A stretch of 64,000 bases of DNA from Calonectria ilicicola (taxonomy: Eukaryota > Ascomycota > Sordariomycetes > Hypocreales > Nectriaceae), in the NCBI GenBank assembly GCA_020809705.1, contig CP085835.1, positions 1,736,001-1,800,000 on the forward strand. The letters run 5' to 3'. Shown piece after piece: positions 52,318 to 63,007 of this stretch. The notes below the pieces were generated by a model. The model saw nothing but the letters and a program-made list of their open reading frames with translations. It was not told the DNA's origin and did no database searches. The position numbers were made by a program, and so were the translations under genes. Position 1 is the first letter of the stretch. Each line of letters starts with the position of its first letter.

Positions 52318-52497
52318 ATGCAAATCGTTAACATTATTTTGCTTGCGTTATCGGTTACAATGGCCAACGCTGCTGCTCCCTGCGGGAAGTACTTTACCAA
52401 TGATCTAAGTGGCTGCAAGACGGACTGTGAGGGTCAGGGCGGATCCTGCATTCCTGGTGGAGACGGCGGTATTGCAAACTACTTGTGCCAGTGCTGA
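52318..52497 (+). CDS. Defensin-like secreted peptide (CS-alpha-beta cysteine pattern)
   Basis: 59 residues. A hydrophobic leader (MQIVNIILLALSVTMANAAA) precedes a mature part of about 39-41 residues with six cysteines at 22, 33, 37, 44, 57 and 59. The spacing C-x10-C-x3-C-x6-C-x12-C-x-C contains the CxxxC and CxC pairs that define the cysteine-stabilised alpha-beta fold, and GSC (42-44) matches the gamma-core GxC. It is acidic rather than strongly basic, unlike most antibacterial defensins. A likely 3'-UTR intron follows (gtatgt near 52521 to cgacag near 52580). Fungal defensins are secreted antimicrobial or signalling peptides; antimicrobial activity here is inference. It could also be another small disulfide-rich effector with a similar spacing. 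Confidence 0.78.
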   Translation: MQIVNIILLALSVTMANAAAPCGKYFTNDLSGCKTDCEGQGGSCIPGGDGGIANYLCQC

Positions 52498-53539
52498 TGA
52501 CTACATTGTTCACCTAAATAGTATGTCCCAATATCTATTTTTTTTTTCTTTAAACTATTCCGCTAATTAATCGACAGACGACGAAACCGGCTTGCACCAA
52601 TCCTGCATTTCAACCTTTCGCAGATTTCGAACTAAAAAATGATGGGGTCCTGGGGATCCTCCCCCGAAACATCCGAAGCCGATTTTGCTTTCTTGTTCTA
52701 TTTACCTAACGGTTATAGATGATGTTGGATACGATTAATCGGTATCCATCAAGGAAGAGGTTGGGGTGGAGTCTGGCAAATCGCTTAATTTCCTTTCCTC
52801 TCATTCTTAGCTCAGCGCTATCACTTTCAAGTAAATCATCCCCCAGAATCAGGTTTCTGACTGTTGAATGAAATTATTTGTAATTCTTCAAAAAAAAATA
52901 GGCGTTCGATGCAATAGGCCAGGTCGCGAGCGAAACGTGATTTGGGAATGGCGAGGGCGTTGCATACTTACACGGAGATGCATTGCTTCAGGCTCACGCA
53001 CAAGGCGAATAGGATGTAAAGTATCTTGTATTTGAATTGAGTGTTTTTGATTCATCGATCATGTGCACTTGAGGCATAAGTCTTTTGTTCGCTCATTAGG
53101 TACAGTACAGCGTAAGTCCACCATTCGCCCGACCTGTATAAGATGTGTAGATAAATGAAGTGAAGCAAAAAGTCGACCACCGAGCCCAGTATCTTCTTCA
53201 GGTACAGCGCTGGAGAGAATGAAAAGGGGTTGGGCTAATTTCGTTTCGGCATCGGCTTTGCTTTTTTTTCAGGCTGTGCTTTGCAGTCGTCACCGCAACC
53301 TGAATTGCGGAGCCCAAACCTCCCGATTCAATAACGCCAACAAAACAAAAGTGCTTTTGAAAATTGAAGACAAAGAATAGAAGGAATTAATCTGTAATTC
53401 TCAGGTCTTCTTTCTTTTTCACATGATTACCCATGTCAGACTTGAAGACAAATCTAAAATTTTACAAGCCAGCCACTTTGAACGAGTTAGCCAGCGATGA
53501 AACCCACCAACAATTAACAATCTTTTTTGGTGTCTGAAT
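52498..53539. other. Intergenic, no gene seen
   Basis: About 1 kb with the 3' regions of the defensin-like and kinase genes. Nothing recognisable. Confidence 0.5.
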
Positions 53540-55762
53540 TCAACTTTGCTCTTGCGAGGATTCTTTCTTAATCGCGTTCCCTTTTCGAACTGGAAGGGTT
53601 TCCAGAAATTGATTAGTAGAGCTTAAATGATCTCCAAGGCTCGAGATCAACCTCAACAGCTCGCCCTTAACATCTTGTGTAGTTCCTGTAGCTTGCAAAG
53701 CCTCTATTGATGGAAATTCTGGTCGAGGTGGTGGTGAAGTAATTGCAGTCATGGTTTTTAGGATATCGTCAGCATCAAACGATACGTTGGACAACCTGTC
53801 TTTTTCTTGTGAGTCCATCTGCAGATGCTGCAAATTGGGTAGTGGTGGAACGGGCGATTTGAGTTGGCTTCGATCGATTGGTATATTCAGAATGGTGCTT
53901 GAATTAAAGCTGTCATCCTCGACATATATGGAAGGCTCTCTCGAAGTCGATCGATACGGTATTTGTTGAGAAGCATGCCACTCCAAGTCAAATGGTGCAT
54001 TCGAAATGTCCGATGGGGCATCTGAATTGGCTGTGGACGGCCGAGGAGTCGGGAGACTATCATCGAGATCAATGAGGCTCAAGGTGGACATACGATTGTT
54101 AAGTGTTGGCTCGTTCTCAACAACTTGTGCAAGCCTACTTTCACGGACGGGAACCACAGTGAGCGCCTCATCATCACTTATCCCATGATTAATACCATGT
54201 CTCAAACGCGGTCCTGCAGACGCAGGCATGTCCGAGGGGAATTGCCATTCCATAGTCCGACGACGTCCGTTGTCTGTCGGGTCACTTGAGAGCGGTCTCT
54301 CGGCGAACCTTATAGTTGACACTGCATCAAAAGCTGCATCCAGATCAATCAGGGATTCTCGAACATTCGAGTTGTCTGATTGAGCTCGTAGGGGAAGATC
54401 GGACGACAGCGGTGGAGTAAGAGGATTGTAGAAGGTGCGCGCATTGTCTTCATACTTGGAAATCGTGTTTGGATCGAAAACCTTGAGCAATGGGACGATG
54501 GGAATCCTCATATTTGGGGGTGGTGCTCTTCTGCGACGCGGCTGAGGCTTGGGCAACTCGGGACCAGGCTCAACAACGATGCTAGGTGCGTCAAATGTGG
54601 GCCGTAATATCTCCGAGTTGGATTGATGGTGGGGGGCTTGCAAAGTATTAAAATCCCATTCATCGTGCGAAGACGATGTCGACTCGAAGCTGTTCACTCT
54701 TTGTGCACCATGAGGAGAAAATAGCGAGGCTCGGCTTCCTCCCTGTGCCTCCCAATTCCTGTAGGTGGCCACGAGTCGGGACAGTGATTGGGTTGGATAG
54801 TCGATTTCGGTGCCGCGAATGTAAGGGTGACGCTGTAGCTCCTCTATAGAAGGACGGTTCGAAGGCTCTTCGACCATGCAGCGTGCGATCATGTCCTTTA
54901 GACCAGCGGAATAGTGGTCACCTTCGAGTCGAGGGCAATTGTGCTTCAAGTGGGCGCCAAATTGGGGGATGTCTCTGAAAGTGGCATTCGGAGGCAGGCC
55001 AGAGGCGGCCTCGAAGGCCATGGACCCAAAGGCCCAAATGTCGACTTCGATGCCGTAATTGACCGACTGGTTGAAGAGTTCAGGGGCCATCCAATGCAGA
55101 GAGCCGGTGAAGGTGGACCTCTTGTCGAACTTGGTCTGGACGATGCCGGCGACGCCAAAGTCGCACAGCTGCACACTGCCATTCTCCATGACCAGGACAT
55201 TGGCGCACTTGATGTCTCGATGGATGATGCCGTGCTTGTGGACCCAGAAGAGGGCCTCGGCAACCTCGCGTAAAATGGGAACAATCCACTGCTCTGAAAG
55301 GCGGCCGGTTGGCTTCATGAGGGTGGACACGCTGCCGCCGCCGCAGTACTCGGTCACCATCCACATGTTGTGGCCCACGAGGAGTGCATCGGTGACGGCG
55401 TTGACATTTTTGGCGCCGCTGCTCCCGAGCAGCTTGAGTGTCTCGATCTCCTTGACAATGTCGCCGAAGGTGTCGGCGCCACGATCGACGACATCGGCGT
55501 TTTCGATGTTGATGATCTTGACGGCAACCAAGTGGCCCGAACTGACACCGCAGGCCTTGTAGACGCGGCCAAAGCTGCCCTTGCCGATGAGCTCCGACAG
55601 GTGGTAAGGCGGTGGCTCTGTTCCGGCGTCGTAGCACTCGCGCACGACGGCGGCCTGCATCTCCCTTGCATCGTGGATGGCATTTTGGCGGGCGACAGAC
55701 AGAGACAGGGACTCGGGCAGGGACTCGTATAGCGCATCATCAGCAGCAGGGGGGGCCTCCAT
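53540..55762 (-). CDS. Ste20/GCK-family serine/threonine protein kinase
   Basis: 740 residues, intronless from the ATG at 55762 (the frame continues upstream only to a GTG). The kinase domain spans about 54-310: glycine loop IGKGSFGRV, VAVK lysine at about 82, HRDIKCANV catalytic loop, DFG in LCDFGVAG, activation-segment FTGSLHWMAPE, and the IDIWAFG-like VDIWAFGSMAFE in subdomain IX. HRDIKxxN and GSLHWMAPE are typical of the Ste20/germinal-centre kinase group (Sid1, Kic1, Sps1 and relatives). The long C-terminal half (about 330-740) is Ser/Pro-rich and low in structure, with short acidic stretches and IDLDDSLPTPR, usual for regulated GCKs. Likely roles are septation, polarity or hyphal growth (family knowledge); a named orthologue cannot be assigned from sequence alone. 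Confidence 0.92.
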   Translation of the reverse strand: MEAPPAADDALYESLPESLSLSVARQNAIHDAREMQAAVVRECYDAGTEPPPYHLSELIGKGSFGRVYKACGVSSGHLVAVKIINIENADVVDRGADTFGDIVKEIETLKLLGSSGAKNVNAVTDALLVGHNMWMVTEYCGGGSVSTLMKPTGRLSEQWIVPILREVAEALFWVHKHGIIHRDIKCANVLVMENGSVQLCDFGVAGIVQTKFDKRSTFTGSLHWMAPELFNQSVNYGIEVDIWAFGSMAFEAASGLPPNATFRDIPQFGAHLKHNCPRLEGDHYSAGLKDMIARCMVEEPSNRPSIEELQRHPYIRGTEIDYPTQSLSRLVATYRNWEAQGGSRASLFSPHGAQRVNSFESTSSSHDEWDFNTLQAPHHQSNSEILRPTFDAPSIVVEPGPELPKPQPRRRRAPPPNMRIPIVPLLKVFDPNTISKYEDNARTFYNPLTPPLSSDLPLRAQSDNSNVRESLIDLDAAFDAVSTIRFAERPLSSDPTDNGRRRTMEWQFPSDMPASAGPRLRHGINHGISDDEALTVVPVRESRLAQVVENEPTLNNRMSTLSLIDLDDSLPTPRPSTANSDAPSDISNAPFDLEWHASQQIPYRSTSREPSIYVEDDSFNSSTILNIPIDRSQLKSPVPPLPNLQHLQMDSQEKDRLSNVSFDADDILKTMTAITSPPPRPEFPSIEALQATGTTQDVKGELLRLISSLGDHLSSTNQFLETLPVRKGNAIKKESSQEQS

Positions 55763-56214
55763 TCGCACTCGTTCAGCCAGCGAGAGAGAGCGCGCGCGTG
55801 TGGATTTCACAAAACAGGAAAGAAAAGTCGGGACATGGACATTGGCAGGTCAAAAAGTGTCTTTATTTGTTGTGTTGAGGTTTACGTACGTTGCCCCCAG
55901 CCCAGCCTCTCCTCTCCTTCTTTCCTCCCTCCCTCCCTCCTTCTCGCCTGCTGCCCTGCTGCCCTGCTGCCCCACATAGGCGCTGCAGCAGAGAAGGCAG
56001 GGCGGCTTTTAGTGGCCAAGCTCTGTGGCCATGCGGTGACCAAAATTATTATCTGCATCGCTCGGCCTCTCATCTGCTGTCACTGTCTGTCACTGATTCA
56101 CCCATCTGTCTCGCTAGGCAATCAAGCCTCCTCAGTGACCGCCAATCTGCCTAGGGCTCGGACCAGCGTCTATCATTTAGTTGCACCTCAACTAAACCCA
56201 AACCCGACGCTAAT
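55763..56214. other. Kinase 5' region, CT-rich
   Basis: 452 bp between the kinase start and the SDR stop. A pyrimidine-rich block at 55910-55970 repeats ctcc/ccct and ctgctgccc. No gene seen. Confidence 0.5.
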
Positions 56215-57161
56215 TTACAGCGCAGTCGACATGGAGCCATCCACCACGATGTTGGCTCCAGCAATGTAGCTTGAGAGCTGGCTGCCCAGGAACACCACGG
56301 CGTTGGCCACCTCGTCTGCACGTCCTGTCCTGCCCATCGGAACCGAGTCCACCAGCGTCTTGTAATACTCAGGTTGGTTCTTCTTGACCTCTCCAAACGT
56401 GCTCAGTTCTTCCGTTCCATCGGCCAACCTGATGTTGGGCGTCTCGATGGCTCCTGGCACCACTGCGTTGATCCGCACACCCAACGGTCCCAGCTTGCGT
56501 GCGTAGTCTTTGGCCATTACCGCTTGCGCCCGCTTCAGCGCCGTGTATGGCGATGCAATAGCTCCGTGCCGAGCCTCGAAACCTGCCAAGGAACTAACAA
56601 CCACGATGGAACCGGTCCCTCCACACTTTTCAAGATATGGAGTTGCCGCTTCAACTAAAACAACAAGACCCAAGACGTCTTGTTGGAAACTCTTTGTCCA
56701 AGATTCTGGTGTGCTGGAATGGTGGAAAGAACAGGCTAGGTAATAAAACACACAAATCAGCATCCAATATCCTTTTTCTTTTCTGCATCTATTTGTGGGA
56801 GCGTCAACTTACCATTTGCAACAACAATATCGATCCTACCAAACTCAGCAGCCGATTTTTGAACCCAGGCCTCAATAGAAGACGCGTCATTGATATCAAC
56901 ACTACTTCCAACTGCTCGAGCTCCATTGCCTGCGTCCTTGAAGTTGATGAAGTCGTCGTCTCTAACTGTTCGGGCACAGTACGAGACGTTCGCCCCTTCT
57001 AAGAGAAAGGCTTCCACAACTGCTCTGCCAATGCCTTTTGTTCCGCCTGCAATGTTGATATTGACATTAGCATTTTCTGTGTTGATTAAACAAGGCCATG
57101 TAGTGCATTTACCAGTCACGAGAACGTGGCTTCCTGAGAGTTGAGTCGCAAATCGAGCCAT
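56215..57161 (-). CDS. Short-chain dehydrogenase/reductase (classical SDR)
   Basis: Three exons on the minus strand, 57161-57113, 57046-56813 and 56735-56215, give 267 residues. Splicing restores the cofactor motif TGGTKGIG (HVLVTG joined to GTKGIGRAVV). Other SDR marks are VDINDASS for the Asp binding adenine, IDIVVANA, the catalytic Ser in VVVSSLAG, YTALK for the Tyr-x-x-x-Lys pair, and RINAVVPGAIETP after it. It ends SSYIAGANIVVDGSMST, the family's C-terminal pattern. Substrate is not readable; closest layout is glucose-1-dehydrogenase or 3-oxoacyl-ACP-reductase type. It is divergent from a transcription-factor-like gene (573 bp between ATGs), which may regulate it (inference). Confidence 0.93.
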
Positions 57162-57734
57162 GATGATTGGTTTACTTGGAGATGATTTTGCAGGAGGCAG
57201 ATGCAAGGAAAGATCTGCGAGTTGAATGTCTCTTGACTTCCCACGTCGCAACGGACGAGTTCATCCTGGATTTATACCTGCAAATTTCATCACCGGCGTC
57301 GGCCCTTGCACGTCGACTGCTACAATGCAGCTGGGGGATTACATGCCTTCCACCAGATCTGATTTCCCATATCGGGCATAGCGCGCTAAAGTTCAAACAC
57401 CGTGGTCCTCCTATCCACCGGCCCAAGCCATGGGCCATATTTAAATCTGATTTTCCTAAAAGGGCCATGTGGAGTATCCTATCAGAGTTCGGATTTATAA
57501 TCACGACACCCACTTGCCCCTTGCTCGGTCCCGCAACAGCCAGGAAATCTTGTTTTCCTAAAGAGGCATAACGCGCCGCCGTAGCATCCGCCATCATCAT
57601 CACGCTTGCTTTGCATTCAGCGTTCAGCCACCGCTCAATCCATCAATCAATTGATCAATCACCCCTTTCAAGGAACTACCATCTTGGTTTATTCCGTGAC
57701 GACACGCCGGCTCCAGGGCCCGGCAAAATCCAGC
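57162..57734. other. Divergent promoter region, SDR / transcription-factor-like gene
   Basis: 573 bp between head-to-head starts. No further gene seen. Confidence 0.5.
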
Positions 57735-59228
57735 ATGGGGAACCATTTCGTCTTCCTCAACATTAGCAATGCGCCAAGCCTCGGAGCTCCTGAGGCGAAG
57801 CGCATGAGAGCCCATGTTACCAAAACCAACTTTGCCCAGCGACGTAAGCGCATTGCGAAAAGAATGCAACAGGACGCTCCCATATGCGAAAATCCCCCCA
57901 TATCTAGAAATCATCTTACTCACGCCCATGGAGGCAGCCCCACACAGCGTCAGATGCCTACCCTTCCGATGCAACCAGCCGTGCTAATTGGTGTCCCGGG
58001 ACCCATGGCTCCAACCGATTCCGAATTTTGTATACGAGTCTGTGAGTACAGCTGTCATTGTTACAACTGTCATGCATTTGACCAATAAGCAGTAATCCGC
58101 GAGATGCGCGCCTTTGTCTTTCCAGCCGGGCTTGGTTCCACGAATGGTCTCACTGAGACCCTCTGGACCACCTTGTTCCTGTCTGAGCCTGCTCTCTTAG
58201 ACGCGTCCATGGGTGTCAAGCTAGAGCACTATGAAATAAATAAGAGTTCAGAGACTTCTCAACGTGCTGTTTATCACACTCTCAACGCCATAAGACTTAT
58301 TAATTCAAAAATCAGTCCTACAAACACTGGTCTGAGTGATGGCATGCTTGGGGCAGTATTCACATTGGCCATCGGGGAGGTGAGTGACTAAAGTAAAACA
58401 AGATAGAAACCCGTGCTAATCTCCTATCCCAGCGCCTCGCAAATAATCCTTCTGGGTGGGCCATGCACATTGAAGGCTTATCGCGCATGGTCAAGCTGCG
58501 TCGTTCTCAGGGCAACGAGACCATCCCACAGTGGTTCTCAGAAGTGGTATTACAGTAAGAATGAATTGACAGCTAATGCGTATTGCAGCTAATAGTCATT
58601 TCAACATAGTGATTCCATGACCGACATCATGTCGTCTCCTCAGGCTCACAACCGCCATACGAAGTTAGTCGAGGCTCTAGAGGGAAATCGCAGCCGTATT
58701 ATGGCCCAAATAACCAAAATTTGGGCCAAAACCGTTGAAATACAGCAATGCATCAATCGGTTACACCATGAGACTGAAGAGGACAGGGCTTTACGCGAAC
58801 GCCTTATTGGGTCCGAAATTGACGAGCTGCATAAGCAACTAGACTTTCTTGGAGAAAGCGATGAGCCGTATATTCGCGCCTTTGTCTATTCAGTAGAGTT
58901 GTTGCTTTACTTATCATGGCCACATGGACTACGAACCCACCCTGATATTTTGGCTGAACAACTGAGAGAGGCACTTGGGCAACCACATGCGCGCCCATGC
59001 TCGTCTATTGAGCTTAAAATATGGCAATTATTTGTGGGGGCAGTCGCTGCACAGACTGGATCAATCACTACAGAACGATTCATCATATCTTTGGAGGGGA
59101 TGCTTCAGTCTGTCCGAACATGCGCCTGGGAGGATGTTTGTTTAATTTTAAGCAAGGTGTACGTTCCAAATCCCCATCTCTTGTCTAGATTCAAGAGCAT
59201 ATGGGATCAGCTAAAGTTCCCATCATAA
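57735..59228 (+). CDS. Fungal transcription-factor-domain protein without zinc cluster
   Basis: Four exons: 57735-58041, 58093-58379, 58433-58554 and 58610-59228, giving 444 residues. The N-terminus FVFLNISNAPSLGAPEAKRM then RAHVTKTNFAQRRKRIAKRM matches the opening of fungal TF-like proteins often labelled tachykinin-family or Fungal_trans_2 type. The middle region holds RAFVFPAGLGSTNGL, LSDGMLGAVFTLAIGERLAN and GWAMHIEGLSRMVKLRRSQG; the last is the hallmark of the Fungal_trans_2 helical region. I see no Zn2Cys6 cluster, so either DNA binding is indirect or it is a regulator-like derivative. The Arg/Lys block near residues 30-45 could act as a nuclear signal. It is divergent from the SDR gene. 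Confidence 0.8.
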
Positions 59229-59521
59229 ATATATTCACTTTGGTAATTGAAAATTTAACGGAGGAGAGTATGCAAAGGTCGTGAAATGCAAACTTATTTT
59301 TAACCCTCGTTCACGGCTCTACGATAGCCTTCATCTGGGAGAAACAAGACCATTTTGGAATAAAATAGGCTCATAGTGTCGAATATCACTTGAGGTAAAG
59401 AGAGCATAAATTATTTGTGGGAGAACATAGGTATCCAGGGTGAAATTCAATGCGCGAAATGACAAAAAAAAAAGACAGCTATAGGGTAATGTGGAGATGC
59501 CTCATCCAACCCGCAAAAATG

Positions 59522-59595
59522 TGATTCCGCCCGGGATTGAACCGGGGACCTTCTCGGTGTTAACGAGATGCCATAACCAACTAGACCACAGAACC
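59522..59595 (-). tRNA. tRNA-Val (anticodon AAC)
   Basis: 74 nt on the minus strand without intron. The 5' ggttctg pairs with 3' cggaatc in the acceptor stem. The anticodon stem tctcg/cgaga encloses ttaacac (anticodon aac). The T arm is cccgg ttcaatc ccggg, and the D arm contains the A-box tggtctagttggttatgg. Confidence 0.93.
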
Positions 59596-60287
59596 AATGA
59601 TGTTGAGTGATGGCTGACGCCATAATGCACTACATTAAGGGATGCATAACTGGCCTGGCATAAACCCGCAGTTTATCCAGCAAAACTAGCCACACCTAAC
59701 CGCCACATCAAGTTCAACCAGACTGAGGTGATCCAAGGCTAACCACGGAGTCATGGCTTTCACAACTTGACTCTGTTCAGAGTAATCACCCCTAAATTTT
59801 AAACTGCTTTTATCTTGTTTTTGTGGCTACTTGGACATATTTCAGGTTGAGCGCTATGAAGAGCAAGTAATAATGAGAACTCAATCTGACACCATTCTCA
59901 ACAAAGGAAATATTGATAATCGGCAGAGGTAAGTTTTTGTTGTGTCGTATACAAAAATAAGAGAGAGCGCATGCACTTCTATGTCATAAAGTGCAATACA
60001 CGGCCTACAGAAGATGTAAGACAAAGGAAAAGGCCATTTGTTTGGAAGCATAGTGACAAAGGGGAATGTGTCTGGCAAGGCAGCCGGACTATGCTGACCA
60101 TATCCTCGCTGGCGAGAAGGTAATTTACGGGAGTACCATCCCCTTGATAAGCCAAATAATGATGGAGTTGGCTTAGTATTAGAGGTAAGAGCCCTCAAGA
60201 GTGGGCGAATCGGGTCTCACCCAGTATACTTAGCGTAGTTCCTCCGCGTTGACGGCCTATATCACAATTTAATATAATTTTCACGGT
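59596..60287. other. Intergenic, no gene seen
   Basis: About 690 bp downstream of the small secreted protein; nothing recognisable. Confidence 0.5.
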
Positions 60288-60672
60288 TTAATCGGGGTTT
60301 CCTACCCTTGGATTGAATGAAAGCTCAATCTTGTACTCGGTGGGATCATAGTCTTCCTTAGGTACGACTCTGTAACTCCCGTACTCACTCAAAATCTCAA
60401 AGAGAGGATTTTGTTCAGCGCCGATTAAATATTTCGGCCCTTTTAATTCTTTTGAATCTCCATATTTGATTTGCACCTGACCCTGACCGCGCGCCAAGAT
60501 AGTTTGTTTGTTCGGGTTTCGGTTGGTAATGGTGAAGGAGGAGAAAATGTTTTGGGCCAGGCTGCGAATGGAGGTTGGTTAGTTTTCTAGCTTTGGTATG
60601 CTGAGAACTGGAAGACTGCTCTTACCAACTGGAGATGAAGAGGGCCAACACCAAGGCAGCAAGGCGAGCCAT
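60288..60672 (-). CDS. Small secreted protein without mature cysteines
   Basis: Two exons on the minus strand, 60672-60626 and 60561-60288, give 106 residues. The leader MARLAALVLALFISSCLAQ is a typical signal peptide; its single Cys lies at the end of the leader. The mature part is polar and likely beta-rich (NIFSSFTITNRN, ARGQGQVQIKYGDSKE, YRVVPKEDYDPTEYKIELSF). Intron phase and signals (gtaaga...ttcgcag) are good. I do not recognise a family. Size and secretion fit an effector or wall protein, but with no disulfides (inference). Confidence 0.7.
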
Positions 60673-61852
60673 GATGAAGTGACCACAGTAAATTTGTCAA
60701 AAGTGAGGTTAGACGGCGGACTTACTGGGAATGAGGTGATTATCAAATATTTAACATGGCAGGTAAAAAATGGCTTCGAGGTTAAGATTTGGTGGCGGCG
60801 AGTGCCGTCATATGATCCACTAGACGTTCCCCATAAAGACTTTTGATCCATTCGTGGAAGACACATTCACTTATTTTTGAAGGCGGTGGCGGATTGAAAT
60901 TTCACTTCCCAGCGAGATTAAATAAGATCGGACCGGTTTATGAGCCGATGGCTTTTATGTCTAGCCCTTTCATCAACTGTAAGATTCCAGTGAAGGAGTG
61001 TAAGTTTGGTAGCGCTTGGTGAATTTGGCATTGCGATAAACTCAACCTATGTCTCCAGTCAGATAGGCTTTCTCAAATTTCATCGAATCAGCCACTCCCA
61101 TAAGTAAGGAATGATGACGAGTGAAATACTCTTAGATTGAGGGGTTTAGAGATTTGACACTCTCCAGCGTGGGTAGTGGGCAGCGATTGAGAACCTGTAT
61201 TTAAAAACCCAAGAGACCGTAAATCCGAGACAAAGACTCCACATAAATGAACAGCGAATAGAATACATCTGATTAATCGATATTCTGTTCTTGTTAGCAT
61301 ATCAAAGAGCGTTGGTATTTGTATCCGTAGATTATCAAGGTTTGCCATTCCCCGCATTCCCAACTGGAACTGGATCTGCAAAATAAATGCTTGCTAAATT
61401 GCCAGCCCAGCCCCGCAGCGGTATCTTGCCGCTTGGTTTGGTGGCGTAAACCCAGCAACTTGGAATCTGTTGAAAGCTTCAACTATGTGTACGTAGTATC
61501 TGACCAACCCTTGTATTAAAACGGGCTTGGGTCACTATAAACGAACTCACAGTAAGAAAGGATTGTTAATTGCTTAGATATTGTGTTGTTCTCGTTTCCG
61601 GAACACCTCTTTGATAGGTATTTGAAGTCAAGGTTGGATTTTGTAGAAACCTCACTTTTTAAATTTTTTGTAATTCAATAAGGTGCAGAAACTCTGGGTT
61701 CTATTAAATTTCAAATTGTAAATTTGTATTGCGTAGCTCTATCTGGTGAGCTATAAGAAAGGTACTTGCAATGAATCTCATTCCCACTGCTCTGAAGCCA
61801 TTTTGTGTTACCAAGTTCAAGTATCGTTACTATTTTTCTTGGAGAGTAAATT
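60673..61852. other. Intergenic, no gene seen
   Basis: About 1.2 kb between the small secreted gene and the ZIP gene stop. Nothing recognisable. Confidence 0.5.
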
Positions 61853-63007
61853 CTAAGCCCACTTGCCCAAAAGAGCCATGAGTCCTTGGAAATATTAGCC
61901 TTTGAATCATTAAAGAATATCATCGGAGAACATACCAGCACCAAGCGCCATTAGGCCAAAAGCTGACAGCATAATTTGCACCGGCGCATCCAGCATAACG
62001 CTTCCAGGAAGCAGCTCTTGTCCCATGAGTTCGATGCAACCAACATATATCAGAATACCTGCGCTGATAGAATCGAAAACTCCATTGAGTAGCAGCGTTG
62101 TCTCAGCTGATGGCGGATAGCTGGCTTTGAAGGCGAGACCGATCGCAATCGCAATGGGAGTGGTGATGCCGTATGCAACAGCCAGGATGTAAGGCGTCCG
62201 AGATTTAGACTTAGGCCATGGTGTACTTGCCAATCTTGAGCCCAACCCAAGGCCTTCGAAAGTTTGATGGAAAGTGATGACAATGTAGAGTGTCGTGAAT
62301 TCTTCTCCAGCTACTGCAAGCGTGAGACCTATAAAGATAGAGTGAAAGATGACTCCAAATTCAAGAATGAGGATTGATGCTATTTGAGTTCCATAATAAC
62401 TGTTTCCTCTTTCAACATGAGTCTGGGTGGTCTCTTCATCGGACTTTCCAGAAGAGACGGGTGAAGGACTTTCAACAGCCCCATGACCGAGGCTTTCTGT
62501 CGTGACCCGAGTCATGGAACGCCGGCCATATCTTGTGACAAGGAGCTCCACAAAGAACAGCGCAAAGATAGACATTAGGATGATGCCTTCAACCCAAACA
62601 TATTCCGTGATGACGCCGCTTAGGCATGGATCTGAAAGAGCTTCGATTGCTGGGGCCAAAAGCTTTGATGGTCAGTAGATATTTCCACATGGTCTGGGAT
62701 ATGCTTACATGAATATAAGCAGTCGCAATGATGACGCCGGAACCAAAGTATCTGAAGAAAAAGTTAAACCATTTTGAAGCAGCGAGCTTTGGGTGCTTGC
62801 TGAGGATAATGGGTAAAAGAGCACCTGATGAATATATTGGTTTAGAGGAAAATTCTGTACTATCTTCTTTGATCACTTACCACATGTAGAGCCAACAAGA
62901 ATAACAAAAATCGAAGATACTCTTAGGCCAAGACGACCATCGTACTCATTGCTCAAATCGCAAGAAGTCGCTTCCTCTCTCGGGAACGCATGGATTTTGT
63001 CCGCCAT
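61853..63007 (-). CDS. ZIP-family zinc/iron transporter (ZRT-like)
   Basis: Four exons on the minus strand: 63007-62881, 62824-62709, 62662-61936 and 61884-61853, giving 333 residues. Splicing restores FGSGVIIATAYIHLLAPA, a family hallmark. The metal-site helices are intact: HSIFIGLTLAV in TM4 and HQTFEGLGLGSRL in TM5. The last 32-bp exon completes ALGAGLMALLGKWA, the usual ZIP end; without it the ORF would stop at FSDDIL. The TM3-TM4 loop is short and carries no His-rich metal-binding stretch, unlike many ZRT1-type loops. Function is uptake of zinc (or iron) across the plasma membrane. I see no clear ZapA/Zap1 zinc-response element in the upstream sequence. Confidence 0.95.

Noticed and set aside
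59881..60198. 105-codon minus-strand ORF next to the small secreted protein
   Set aside because: No domain, signal peptide or splice signal; composition is not coding-like.
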